Source: Liolophura sinensis (taxonomy: Eukaryota; Mollusca; Polyplacophora; Chitonida; Chitonidae). Taken from it: a stretch of DNA of 64,000 nt. Positions 12,601 through 21,300 of the stretch are shown one piece after another. The position numbers were made by a program, and so were the translations under genes. How positions within the stretch are numbered: position 1 is the stretch's first letter; each line of letters opens with the position of its first letter. The stretch spans positions 28,019,064 to 28,083,063 of the forward strand of contig NC_088296.1 of assembly GCF_032854445.1 (NCBI RefSeq), read 5' to 3'. The notes beneath the pieces were generated by a model. The model saw only the letters and a list, made by a program, of their open reading frames with translations. It searched no databases and had not been told where the DNA came from.

Positions 12601-14425
12601 GATTACTGTTACTATTTATAGACAGACTACTAGATTACTGTTACTAGGTATAGACAGACTGCTAGATTACTGTTACTATTTATAGACAAACTGCGAAATT
12701 ACAGTTACTATTTATAGACAAACTACTAGATTACTGTTACTATTTATAGACAGACTGCTTTATTACTGTTACTCTTCTTAGACAGACTGCTAGATTACTG
12801 TTAGTCTTCATAGACACACTAATAGATTACTGTTACTATTTAAAGACAGACTACTAGATTACTGTTACTATTTATAGACAGACTGCTAAATTACTGTTAC
12901 TATTTCTAGACAAACTGCGAAATTACTGTTACTATTTATAGACAGACTACTAGATTACTGTTACTATTTATAGACAAACTGCTAAATTACTGTTACTATG
13001 TGAAGACAGACTGATATATTACTGTTACTATTTATAGACCAACTGCTAGATTATTGTTTTAATTATAGACAAACTGCTATATTACTGTTAGTATTATAGA
13101 CAATCTGCTATATTACTGTTACTATTTATAGACAAATTGCTAGATTACTGTTTATGTCAGTTTTCTTTTTTAGTAATGGCGAAAATGGCATGACTTTTGT
13201 GATGCTTACTATATACATGCGTACACTGTAACATTACTGGGGCGAGAAGGTTAGCGTGCCGGCTCGGTGCAATACGTCTTTTGTTAATGCCGTCTTTCAG
13301 CTCATGCTGTTTTAGCACTCTGTGGATGATCATGGATTTCTCCCAGTTTCCTCCCACCACAATGATAGCCGCCGTCGTACAAGTAAAATATGGCGTTAAA
13401 CACCAACCAAATCAATCAATCAATCAATAAATACATGTATTACGTTACATTGCAGTGTATGATGAACCTAGCGATATCCGAGATAAAAACCCACGTAAGT
13501 GATGCGCTAAATTATTACAGTATTTTCACATGATGTCGACCACTGACAGTGTTACCCTTGGGGTTCATTTCCCTCGCTCGACCACTGACAGTGTTACCCT
13601 TGGGGTTCATTTCCCTAGCTCGACCACTGACAGTGTTACCCTTGGGGTTCATTTCCCTCGCTCGACCACTGACAGTGTTACCCTTGGGGTTCATTTCCCT
13701 CGCTCGACCACTGACAGTGTTACCCTTGGGGTTCATTTCCCTCGCTCGACCACTGACAGCGTTACTCTTAGCCCCATTCCTCTATCTTTACCACCCTAAC
13801 CGCAGCTGCATTTCCCTAACTCTACGACTGACCGTGTTACGCTTACCTCCATTGCTTTAGCGCGTGAATAAGGTCAGGTAAAATAAGCCGTCATTTTAAA
13901 CCCTGGCAATTTCTGTGAGTTATTAAATGATCATGGGAATTTGGGGTAATACACCTGTTCCACATCACTGTGTTTTTTAACCATATTTACTACCGTATTT
14001 TTATAAGGGCCTCGGCTTTACAGTTTTGAAAGGTATTCTCTGTTTTACCAGCTTTGCCATGTAAAAAGAAACGTTCCATGAAAGTGTTACCCGGTTATGA
14101 ACGCAAGAGTCGGAGAACAAAAAATGTCAGCTTTACTAGCCCCCCACCTTCCGCGGCCCTGAGATCCGACTCAGCTGCACTGATCACCCCAGCCGCACAA
14201 GAGCTCTCAGCCGAACCGGACCCCTCACACACACCAGAGCTCCCAGACGCAGCAGAGCTCTCAGCTGCACCAAAGCTCTCAGCCACACCAGAGCTCCCAG
14301 ACGCAGCAGAGCTCCCAAACACACCCAGTCACGTAGGCCACACCTGTCCGTCAGCAGCCGAGGTGGCTGTGGAAGTACTGAAGCTACTGAATGTGAAGAC
14401 CCACTCTGAGGAGGCCCGGCTATGA
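366..14425 (+). CDS. Immunoglobulin-superfamily transmembrane receptor, gene span (5' exon(s) outside window)
   Basis: Eleven exons can be chained with GT-AG borders: 366-686, 5199-5475, 6446-6712, 8296-8421, 8700-8855, 9511-9726, 10784-10825, 11122-11325, 11818-12066, 13456-13494 and 14052-14425. Together they encode about 755 residues: three Ig-like domains, one membrane segment and a long cytoplasmic tail. Every internal junction is phase 1, the usual phase for Ig-domain exons, which supports the chain. The start codon must be in an exon left of the window; the first exon opens with a hydrophobic stretch that could be the end of a signal peptide. The role is inferred: a type I cell-surface receptor or adhesion protein with a tyrosine-containing tail. 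I do not recognise a named orthologue. Exon 2 has a one-base excess that breaks the frame, so this copy may be a pseudogene unless that base is an assembly error. A paralogous copy of exon 1 lies at 28.0 kb. Confidence 0.8.
885..1032 (-). mobile_element. tRNA-derived SINE family A, diverged partial copy
   Basis: This stretch matches the body of the SINE at 2518-2791 in reverse, with the shared blocks CGACGGTGGCCAGCATTA and CCATCCGCAGGTTG. It sits in intron 1 of the Ig receptor and is old and truncated. Confidence 0.6.
1690..3470 (-). mobile_element. Decayed non-LTR retrotransposon fragment (reverse transcriptase)
   Basis: Minus-strand translation gives broken reverse-transcriptase motifs in the right order: YRPITL near 2310, FIDLSKAFEKAW near 2110, and LLYADDIVLMA near 1810, the YADD catalytic box. 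Upstream pieces (3461-3090 and 3027-2810) look like the linker that precedes RT in LINE elements. Several stops and frame changes show it is dead. A SINE at 2518-2791 has landed inside it. The LINE clade cannot be told from these fragments. Confidence 0.7.
2518..2791 (+). mobile_element. tRNA-derived SINE family A, full-length copy with target-site duplication
   Basis: The 5' end is tRNA-like (GGCTCAGTCGGTTAGCGCGC as A-box region, GAGTTCAAGTCC as B-box). A conserved body follows, then TTGAGTACGGCGTAAAACAC and an AAATA-repeat tail. The 13-bp duplication ATGCTTTCGACTT flanks it at 2505-2517 and 2792-2804, the signature of target-primed reverse transcription. This is the best-preserved copy in the window and serves as the family reference. 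Confidence 0.93.
3471..5198 (+). other. Remainder of Ig receptor intron 1, no gene seen
   Basis: I see no domain-like open frame, SINE or tandem array here. The sequence is AT-rich and ends in the exon-2 acceptor TTTTTATTGCAG at 5187-5198. Confidence 0.6.
5199..5475 (+). CDS. Ig receptor exon: Ig-like domain 2, with a one-base frame break
   Basis: The acceptor is TTTTTATTGCAG and the donor GTATGT starts at 5476. The first half reads VTFTCEAEGGNPTPNITW, the first Cys and Trp of a C2/I-set fold. The second half (NNQELVCTAQQ, second Cys) is in the next frame. At 277 nt the exon is one base longer than a phase 1-1 exon allows, so a single base was gained, probably between about 5340 and 5385. 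It may be a lesion or an assembly error. NIT is a sequon. Confidence 0.75.
5500..5762 (-). mobile_element. tRNA-derived SINE family A, near full length, reverse orientation
   Basis: Reading the minus strand gives the same tRNA-like head (GGCCTCCGTGGCTC, GAGTTCAAGTCC), body and GGCGTAAAACACCAATCA tail as the copy at 2518. It lies in intron 2 of the Ig receptor. I could not define a clear target duplication. Confidence 0.9.
6446..6712 (+). CDS. Ig receptor exon: Ig-like domain 3 (C2/I-set)
   Basis: The acceptor TGGATTGCAG ends at 6445 and the donor GTGAGT starts at 6713; 267 nt, phase 1-1. Hallmarks are VTLTCLSDGYPDPNITW and HTGIYTCLAVNSEG, giving the Cys pair, core Trp and the Y-x-C block. 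The frame is intact. NIT and NLS are possible N-glycosylation sites. It is the membrane-proximal domain. Confidence 0.9.
7560..7876 (-). mobile_element. tRNA-derived SINE family B copy
   Basis: The block TTCAATCATATGAAGACGAAGGAGTC through GCCATTATACTGATACGGGTCAACCAG to GGGCGTTCTACCAACTGT is shared with copies at 45,537, 59,955 and (forward) 61,834. On the minus strand the end reads as a tRNA-like head with a degraded A-box. It lies in intron 3 of the receptor. Confidence 0.8.
8185..8237 (-). mobile_element. SINE family B, tRNA-like head fragment
   Basis: CGGACGCTCTACCAAGTGTGCTATCCGG matches the reverse of the tRNA-like start of SINE B (GGATAGCACAGTTGGTAGAG in the 45.5-kb copy). Only the head remains. 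Confidence 0.6.
8296..8421 (+). CDS. Ig receptor exon: transmembrane segment
   Basis: The acceptor ATCTTTGTAG ends at 8295 and the donor GTAAGA starts at 8422; 126 nt, phase 1-1. It encodes a short stalk (RTVSSHQAV), a hydrophobic run of about 22 residues centred on GVALGVLIIGLMV, then a HLRK stop-transfer charge cluster. The Ig exons are therefore extracellular and all later exons cytoplasmic. Confidence 0.88.
8700..8855 (+). CDS. Ig receptor exon: cytoplasmic tail, Met/Glu repeat exon (tail exon type 1)
   Basis: The acceptor TATGTTACAG ends at 8699 and the donor GTATAAGC starts at 8856; 156 nt, phase 1-1. It opens with RNSGES and carries short degenerate repeats (SENVMPENVM, TENAIPAQV). 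Its start and repeat style resemble the exons at 9511, 11,122 and 11,818, so these are probably tandem duplicates. No known domain. Confidence 0.7.
8978..9112 (-). mobile_element. SINE family A, partial copy
   Basis: GAATATTTCACTTAAACGACTGCGGCCAGC and CAATCCGCAGGTTGCTG match the reverse of the family A body; the tRNA-like head is missing. Confidence 0.7.
9511..9726 (+). CDS. Ig receptor exon: cytoplasmic tail (tail exon type 1), weak donor
   Basis: The acceptor TACATATTGCAG ends at 9510; phase 1 start. It opens VGSNEV and contains IMPDEDLGENVIP, like its sister exons. The end GAACATG|GTTAGG aligns with GAATACG|GTAAGG of the 11,818 exon, so the donor seems to have changed from GTAAGG to GTTAGG. 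If that donor fails, the frame stops at TAG 9729-9731 and the receptor has a short tail. The exon may thus be internal, terminal or skipped. Confidence 0.6.
9755..10265. repeat. Minisatellite of AATTGTTCTGTAGAATATAGC-like units
   Basis: About 15-17 imperfect copies of a roughly 30-bp unit; GTAGAATATAGCAAATTG alternates with GCAGACTAGAGCAAATTG. It is intronic and has no coding meaning. Confidence 0.9.
10784..10825 (+). CDS. Ig receptor micro-exon with YEDI tyrosine motif
   Basis: The acceptor TTGTTTTGCAG ends at 10783 and the donor GTGAGT starts at 10826; 42 nt, phase 1-1. It encodes VYEDIAEDILTEDS. The exon at 13,456 starts in the same way (VYDEP), so the two are likely duplicates. Tyr in an acidic YEDI context could be a kinase substrate and SH2 docking site; that is inference. 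Confidence 0.65.
11122..11325 (+). CDS. Ig receptor exon: cytoplasmic tail with TKPxI repeats (tail exon type 1)
   Basis: The acceptor is TTAAATAG (weak polypyrimidine tract), ending at 11,121; the donor GTAAGA starts at 11,326; 204 nt, phase 1-1. It opens GRRNEE and then repeats a short Lys-Pro unit (TKPGTVKPAITKPAITKPG) before MSEVVKDEMPEA. The basic repeats set it apart from its acidic sister exons. The frame is fully open. Confidence 0.65.
11818..12066 (+). CDS. Ig receptor exon: cytoplasmic tail (tail exon type 1)
   Basis: The acceptor AAATGTTTTAG ends at 11,817 and the donor GTAAGG starts at 12,067; 249 nt, phase 1-1. It opens LRWNDG, followed by MPGNAAREKAVLKKG, a Lys/Pro stretch, and a Met-Pro-Glu end (EKAMPEHISSENV) that matches the style of the 8700 exon. 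It ends SREY, which places a tyrosine directly before the VYDEP micro-exon. Confidence 0.68.
12225..12380. repeat. Small tandem repeat, GGCCTGTTGGTAGTGTGTGTATTC type
   Basis: Four imperfect copies of about 43 bp (12,230, 12,270, 12,313, 12,352), intronic. Confidence 0.7.
12415..13155. repeat. Minisatellite, about 32-bp unit, some 22 copies
   Basis: The unit is close to GACAGACTGCTAGATTACTG followed by TTACTATTTATA. Copies vary at a few positions and fill most of the intron before the 13,456 micro-exon. Confidence 0.92.
13236..13435 (+). mobile_element. SINE family A copy
   Basis: GGTTAGCGTGCCGGC, GATAGCCGCCGTCGTACAAGT and GGCGTTAAACACCAACCAAATCA match the family in order; the tail is an AATC repeat. 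It ends just upstream of the micro-exon at 13,456. Confidence 0.85.
13456..13494 (+). CDS. Ig receptor micro-exon with YDEP tyrosine motif
   Basis: The acceptor GTTACATTGCAG ends at 13,455 and the donor GTAAGT starts at 13,495; 39 nt, phase 1-1. It encodes VYDEPSDIRDKNP. With the preceding exon it makes YVYDEP. YDEP is a context favoured by Nck/Crk-type SH2 domains (general knowledge); binding here is inference. Its duplicate is the YEDI exon at 10,784. Confidence 0.65.
13530..13850. repeat. Minisatellite, 42-bp unit, five near-perfect copies plus decayed ones
   Basis: The unit starts GACCACTGACAGTGTTACCC and runs to CATTTCCCTCGCTC. Copies are almost identical to 13,770, then degrade. The period is divisible by three, so both strands look open, but it lies in an intron. 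Confidence 0.93.
14052..14425 (+). CDS. Ig receptor terminal exon: basic and Pro/Ala-repeat C-terminal tail
   Basis: The acceptor CTGTTTTACCAG ends at 14,051 (phase 1) and TGA is at 14,423-14,425. It starts with a basic segment (LPCKKKRSMKV, ERKSRRTK), then repeats of PELPDAAELSA type, then a helical end VAVEVLKLLNVKTH. Low-complexity tails of this kind are usually disordered; no domain is recognised. A SINE fragment follows in the likely 3' UTR. Confidence 0.75.
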
Positions 14426-14617
14426 GGTCATGAGGCTGAACCCCATTGTCATCCAGACTGGTTCTTTTTTTAAATTCTGGTATGGATTGCCTGTTTACAA
14501 TGTTGTTGTTTGTTAAATTGTCAAATGTTCTATTTAAAAAGACTGAGTACGCAAATTGTAGTTTAGGAGAGCAGGCTTCTGATGCTGCTGTAAAAGCACA
14601 ACGTACATGCAATATAA

Positions 14618-14680
14618 TGAAGTGAAATATTCTTGAGTACGGCGTAAAACACCAGTCAAGTAAATAAACAAGTAAATAAT
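14618..14680 (+). mobile_element. SINE family A, 3' end fragment in the likely 3' UTR
   Basis: AAGTGAAATATTCTTGAGTA followed by CGGCGTAAAACACCAGTC is the family A 3' end. It lies about 200 bp after the receptor stop codon. Confidence 0.85.
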
Positions 14681-14834
14681 GCAACAGAAGAAATGTTAAG
14701 AGTAAAAGAATTACTGTAATAGATGTCACGTGCGGATAGGAACGGGTTTTCTCGTTAAATTCTTGTGAGTCTAGATGTAAATACTTCTCACTGAATGCTA
14801 GTTGCTAATCTTGACCAGATTTTTTTTCTTTCAG

Positions 14835-14931
14835 CTGCAGAACAAGCTCTCGTTACGAATCTCTTTACTTTTCTGCGAAACATGTATACAGTAAAGTGTA
14901 GTAGAACAAATCCACATGGGGATAGTGCTTA
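14835..14931 (+). CDS. Possible alternative terminal exon running into the 45-bp minisatellite
   Basis: A strong acceptor (TTTTTTTCTTTCAG) ends at 14,834. In phase 1, the phase used by the whole receptor, the sequence is open for about 31 codons and stops at TAA 14,929-14,931, inside the first minisatellite unit. Nothing else supports it; it may be a chance acceptor. Confidence 0.2.
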
Positions 14932-16810
14932 AACAGTAAAGAGTAGTAGAACTCATCCACATGGGGATAGTGCTCAAACAGTAAAGTGTAGTAGAACTAA
15001 TCCACTTAGCGATAGTGCTCAAACAGTAAAGTGTAATAGAATTAATCTACATGGGGAGAGTGCTCAAACAGTAAAGTGTAGTACAACTCATCCACTTAGG
15101 GATAGTGCTCAAACAGTAAAGTGTTGTAGAACTAATCCACATGGGGATAGAGCTCAAACAGTAAAGTGTACTAGAACTAATCCACATGGGGCAGTGCTCA
15201 AACGGTAAAGTGTTGTAGAACTAATCCACATGGGGATAGTGCTCAAACAGTAAAGTGTTGTAGAACTAATCCACATGGGGACAGTGCTCAAACAGTAAAG
15301 TGTAGTAGAACTAATCCACATGGGGATGGTGCTCAAACAGTAAAGTTTAATAGAATTATTCCACATGGGGAGAGTGCTAAAACAGTAAAGTGTAATAGAA
15401 CTAATCCACATGGGGATAGTGCTCAAACAGTAAACTGTAGTAGAACTAATCCACATGGGGATAGTGCTCAAACAGTAAAGTGTTGTAGAACTAATCCACA
15501 TGGGATAGTGCTCAAACAATAAAGTGTAGTAGAACAATCCACATGGGGAGAGTGCTCAAACAGTAAAGTATAATAGAACTAATCCACATGGGGATAATGC
15601 TCAAATAGTAAAGTGTAATAGAACTAATCCACATGGGGATAGTGCTCGAACAGTAAAGTGTAGTAGAACTAATCCACATGGGGATAGTGCTCAAACAGTA
15701 AAGTGTAGAAGAACTAATCCACTTAGGGAGAGTGCTCAAACAGTAAAGTGTAGTAGAACTAATCCACATGGGGATAGTGCTCAAACAGTAAAGTGCAGTA
15801 GAACTAATCCACTTGGGGATAGTGCTCAAACAGTAAAGTGTTGTAGAACTAATCCACATGGGGATAGTGCTCGAACAGTAAAGTGTAGTAGAACTAATTC
15901 ACATGGGGATAGTGCACAAACAGTAAAGTGTTGTAGAACTAATCCACATGGGGATAGTGCTCGAACAGTAAAGTGTAGTAGAACTAATCCACATGGGGAT
16001 AGTGCTCAAACATTAAAGTGTTGTAGAACTAATCCATATGGGGAGAGTGCTCAAACAGTAAAGTGTTGTAGAACTAATCCACATGGGGATAGTGCTCATA
16101 CAGTAAAGTGTAATAGAACTAATCCACATGGGGATAGTGCACAAACAGTAAAGTATTGTAGAACTAATCCACATGGGGAGAGTGCTCAAACAGTAAAGTG
16201 TAGCAGAACTAATCCACATGGGGATAATGCTCAAACGGTAAAGTAGAACTAATCCACATGGGGATAGTGCTCAAACAGTAAAGTCTTGTAGAACTAATCC
16301 ACATGGGGATAGTGCTCAAACAGTAAAGTGTTGTAGAACTAATCCACATGGGGACAGTGCTCAAACAGTAAAGTGTAGTAGAACTAATCCATATGGGGAG
16401 AGTGCTCAAACAGTAAAGTGTTGTAGAACTAATCCACATGGGGATAGTGCTCATACAGTAAAGTGTAATAGAACTAATCCACATGGGGATAGTGCACAAA
16501 CAGTAAAGTGTTGTAGAACTAATCCACATGGGGAGAGTGCTCAAACAGTAAAGTGTAGTAGAACTAATCCACATGGGGATAATGCTCAAACGGTAAAGTA
16601 GAACTAATCCACATGGGGATAGTGCTCACACAGTAAAGTGTAGTACATCTAATCCACATGGGGATAATGCTCAAACGGTAAAGTGTAGTAGAACTAATCC
16701 ACATGGGGATAGTGCTCAAACAATAAAGTGTAGTAGAACTAATCCACATGGGGACAGTGCTCAAACAGTAGTGTAGTGGAACTAATCTACATGGGGACAG
16801 TGCTCATAGG
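14885..16810. repeat. Large minisatellite, 45-bp unit, about 42 copies
   Basis: The unit reads AGTGCTCAAACAGTAAAGTG, TAGTAGAACTAATCCACATG, GGGAT. Most copies differ at only a few sites, and a longer block (around 16,010-16,240) recurs at 16,370-16,600, showing higher-order duplication. The period is 15 codons, so open frames appear on both strands without being genes. Confidence 0.96.
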
Positions 16811-18115
16811 TTAATTCCTCTGAGTCTGCGATGAGCGTCTATAGCATCACACCTAAAGTGCACACGCGTACCGACACAGACTCAGCTGTGTAAGCTAGAG
16901 TTCCGCAAAGACCGGTTTACAATCGCCCAATTCAGTTTGTGCTCAGTACATATGTTGTAAATTGAAATCTTCCATATGTGTGTATCTTATATACGCTGTG
17001 CTTTTAGCCTATACTTATTTTCTGTGCAATGAAATAATTTATTGATGTATAACCCTTGTTTGTACAAGACGTATATAACACATGCTTGTTATAAAATAAA
17101 AATGTATTGATTTTTATTGTTCACGAAATGTGGTGTACATTGATGATAAGGAGCTCTAATCTGAACATAACTGTACCTTGGATTTGTTTGAGTTCTCTGT
17201 TACAAAGTGTCTTCTCGTCATTTAAATTGTGAATTTTATAATAACGCTCAGAGTATTGTATTTTGTTAATTGTTTAGTTTTGCCAATGTATAACCTTGTC
17301 ATAAAGGTTGATCTTACATATTACAGTTTATATTTCGTTCCACAATTATATCGTATATTGTATATATGTTGATAACGCCATATGAACAACAGGCCTCACA
17401 GCTTTTGCCCGACTTACCATATGCGGGAATGTTCCTCGTTAGATATATTAACGCCAACACTACACCAGTATAGTCAATGTACCTGCTTTTGTTTATCAAT
17501 GGATATTCCCTCGGAATCGTTGTAACTTTAAGCCACAGCTAATCAGTTATTCCATGAGACGAATAGACATTCTCTCCTTAGATATTTCCACTTCGTGATT
17601 TTTGATTTTAAGTTGTAGTTCATTGCGATTTTAATTTTGTATGAATTTAGGGCCTATGTCATGCTTTAAATTCTAATCATTGTACATGTTTTAAAAGGAT
17701 GTTTTTGTAACTGTGCCATAAATGTTTATTTTCTATCGTATGTACCGTAGATAGTTTATATTTAGTTTGATAAATATCGCAATTTATCTGTGGTAAAATA
17801 TTTGGTGATTACAAATAGTCCAATTATGATTGAACAGGATTCAATTTCTAATTAGATACCAATCTACTTTTCGGACATAAGAATTTGGAGATTTATGCCT
17901 TCTGAATGTTAACCTAGGTTAATTTTTAATGAAATACATTGGTAACGAACAGACTCATGTATGATACGCGTCGTCTGTATGTATATTCTTACATTGTATG
18001 AAAGTTATTGGCTATTCAATACTTTATAAATAAAATTTTATTGATTTTTTATATAATTTTTTCTTTTCGGAAAGGTTAGTTGATGATTTAGAGGTTATTC
18101 GTTTTTTGTAGCATG
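16811..18115. other. AT-rich sequence without a gene
   Basis: Several AATAAA-like sites are present (near 17,094 and 18,029), but I found no open frame with domain character and no repeat family. Confidence 0.55.
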
Positions 18116-18117
18116 AA

Positions 18118-18335
18118 GGAGCCAGGAGCCTCTGACCAGGTTGGTCGCTGTTCAAGTCCAGCTCATGCTTGCTTCCTCTCCAGTGTTACACGGGAAGGCC
18201 TGCCAGCAATCTCCGGATAGTCGTTGGTCTCCTCCGGGCTCTGCCTAGTCTCCTCCCATAATAATGATGGTGTGTAAGTAAAATATCTTTGCGTGTATAC
18301 CGTGTAAAGCTTCAATCAAATAAATACTGACTCAT
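18118..18335 (+). mobile_element. SINE family A, diverged copy
   Basis: GCTGTTCAAGTCCAGCTCATGC, CCTGCCAGCAATCTCCGGATAGTCG and AAATATCTTTGCGTGTATACC follow the family order; the tRNA-like head is eroded. Confidence 0.8.
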
Positions 18336-18339
18336 TTCC

Positions 18340-21300
18340 TGACGTACACACCCTTCCCGAAAACAAGCATTCGAGATCACAACCTGATGTGACGTAAACC
18401 ATAAAAGGCTCAGTGAAAACAAAAAAGACCCATTTGTCTTGCACAGTGCGTAAAGTATAACCTTCTGTCAGAAAGCAGTCTTATACGATAACCTTGCCCA
18501 GTCGAGAGATGTGTGCCAGCTGGCGGTTCCTATAGTGGATAACTACCTCAGCACTGGGTGTCACAGCTATGGGTTACATTTTACGCCATTTATGGTTATC
18601 GCCATCGAGCTAACTGTATTGATACCAATACTCGTACTTTCGCCGAGACAACAACCCCCTTGTTTGGGTATCTCATTGTATTTCATTACAGTCGCATCTG
18701 GGGTTCGCCGCATGTGTTAGGCTGGTACTGTACCAATACCAATACCGACCTCCGCACCATTCGTATAAAACCCATAAACCAAGAAGGAGCGTTCCAAGTC
18801 AATCTTTGGAAGCCCGGTTTCCAAAATTGCTTAAAATATTAGTTTCAAAAAGGAATATGTAAAAGGCAATGTATAAAAAGCAAATGAATCTGGTAGTGTG
18901 TAAAATAGAAGCAGTCATCTATTTTCTATGATACAGGGGGAAAACTGGACATTCTATGCATGCCATCCAATTTAAATTTCCAATTCGTCCGTTAATATTT
19001 TCCACATCACATACAAATACCTCAGTCAAGCTTCGAATGAATGAATGAATGAATGAATGGAAGCTTGGGGTTTTACGTCGTACTTAGCAATTTTTCTCAC
19101 GTGACCGACAAAGAGACAACAAATAACAGTTAAAGGGGAGATTGTTTTATTCAACCATCAGCGTACAACCGGATGTGACATATAAATTGTATAATGGTAT
19201 ACCTTTGGCAGGAAACTGTACAGCTTAATTTACATCTAATAGCGAAAGGTATTGTATTGCTATGACATTGTGTCAGTCAACTTCATTTAATGTTAACTGA
19301 ACATTATCAAAACATGTTTACTACCCCCAGAGCACACACACACAAAAAGAGATATCTTACCGTACTCTATAATACAATGACTATTACAACCTACCATTGG
19401 ACTAGGTGGTAAGTGACTAAAATTGAAAAAAAGGCAAAAAGGCAAAAAAAAAAAACAAACAAAAAAAAACAAAAAAAAAACAAAAAAAAAAAAACAAAAT
19501 GGAAATTTTCGGTTTTGGTGAAAGAACGCTCTAGAAATAATCACGTCTGATTATTTATAAATATAGCTGGGATTTCCGACTAGCCATTTCGTTCGACGTA
19601 GAGACGGCAAATACTCCCAGTCTGACTGTATCGCTACACTTACTTAAGGCTAGAGTGTATGACTAGTTCAAGGTACAATGAAAGGAAAGTATAACAATGT
19701 CTCTTTGTATAATACAGGGTGTAAGATTGCACCCTCTGATTCACTTGTATTACGGGCTGATTACATGATCGTACAGGTGACATGAGCCTTCTCTGCTTGA
19801 CAATTTCCAAACCGTTTGATCACCTGTTCCATGTGGTTCTTGTATACGGTTGTGAAAGACAGCAAGCAAAAAATGCAATGTGACAGCGCTGGTATTCACA
19901 TGAAGCCATCGAGAAAGCAAGAAACTGACAAAAGCAAATATTGTTTTTGAACTTTTCGAAGCCAAGTACAAAGTTCGTATCTGATGTCTTGGTAATGGAC
20001 AAAAGCTCCTATCTGTCAAAGAAGATTTATTAAGAGATCTGTTGACCCCTTTCCTTACTGACACCCTACACTATTTTAACATGCCCTAATTCCCACGCTC
20101 TTACCACTGTGCCTCATCTTATAAAATGTTATATCACCTTTTTTAATTAAGAACAGAAACAACTGCCCAAACACAAACGTGTGAAATATAAGCGTAATGT
20201 ACGACATTCACATACCATTCGCAGCCCGTAAAGGGCGTTCCAAGTCGATAATCGCATGATCCATTTCCAAAACAACGTTTAACACTAGCTTCCAAAGACA
20301 AAGGTATGTATGAAACTATTTAAATAGGAAATAGGAAAGACACAATAGTATTGGTGCATATTAATACACAACCATTTAAAAGAAGTCACAGAAAAGTGGC
20401 TCAACTGCCATTTACAAGAAAAATGTGGTTAACTGTGCACAACCACTGACATCGAAAGTATACGTCAATATCACTGTATTACTCTCACAACAGCTTTATA
20501 CAAACTACAGAAAACGTCATCAATCGTCAAACCTCAAAATGGCTTGGGACTGGTCAGAGTGTGTTGGCTTAGACACTACAAGACAGCCTTTGACAGTTCA
20601 CACCGTCATTTTGCAAAAAAATCTTTAGATCGAAATTAAAAGAAATACTTTCCGAGAAAAAAATTCAAAGCATAAATATTCATCCCATTTCCAAGAGGAA
20701 CGACAAATTCCAAGGTTCTCTAAGTTAACGGCACATGACAAATGTACTAGCACACACAGACGCAACAGCCCAGGCGACCCAACCTTATGTAAATAAGACG
20801 TTTGTCTGTGAAAACATTTTATACAGTCATCTTAGTACGAATCAGTGCCTCTTTATTCCACTTTCTATTTGTACACATGTGGCATGGATATGTATTAAAT
20901 ATTGGTATACATTACATTATACCAGGAATTAATTGCGAAAACATTTGTATTTGAGAATATAGAATACATGTGACAGCATAGTGAGACCGTCGGCAGAAGT
21001 AGGTTAGCCAATGGTTTTTCAAACCTAAATCTTTGTTCATGTAAAACCTTAAACAAACACCTCGTACGCCCAGGTACCAAGTACTGTGAACAGAACACAG
21101 CTTGTACAAACAGACCTCATTCTTCAAAGTTTCGTGTACGAAAAAGCCAGTCAGGAGTTATAGCTTCTCTGCTTACGGTCACTCTTTGATTCCACTTGAC
21201 CATTTTTTGCAGATCACACAATAAGTGCCTACAAAGCCTTTGCTATTACAGACAGGATATGATATCCATGTATAACGCCGGTCTCACATGGGCAGGTAAG

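Noticed and set aside
14831-16764. Long minus-strand open frames with WISSTTLYCLSTIPM repeats
   Set aside because: They are the reverse translation of the 45-bp minisatellite; the period is divisible by three and there is no splice or start context.
19293-19544. Phe-rich minus-strand frame
   Set aside because: Arises from the A-rich tract on the plus strand; low complexity with no gene context.
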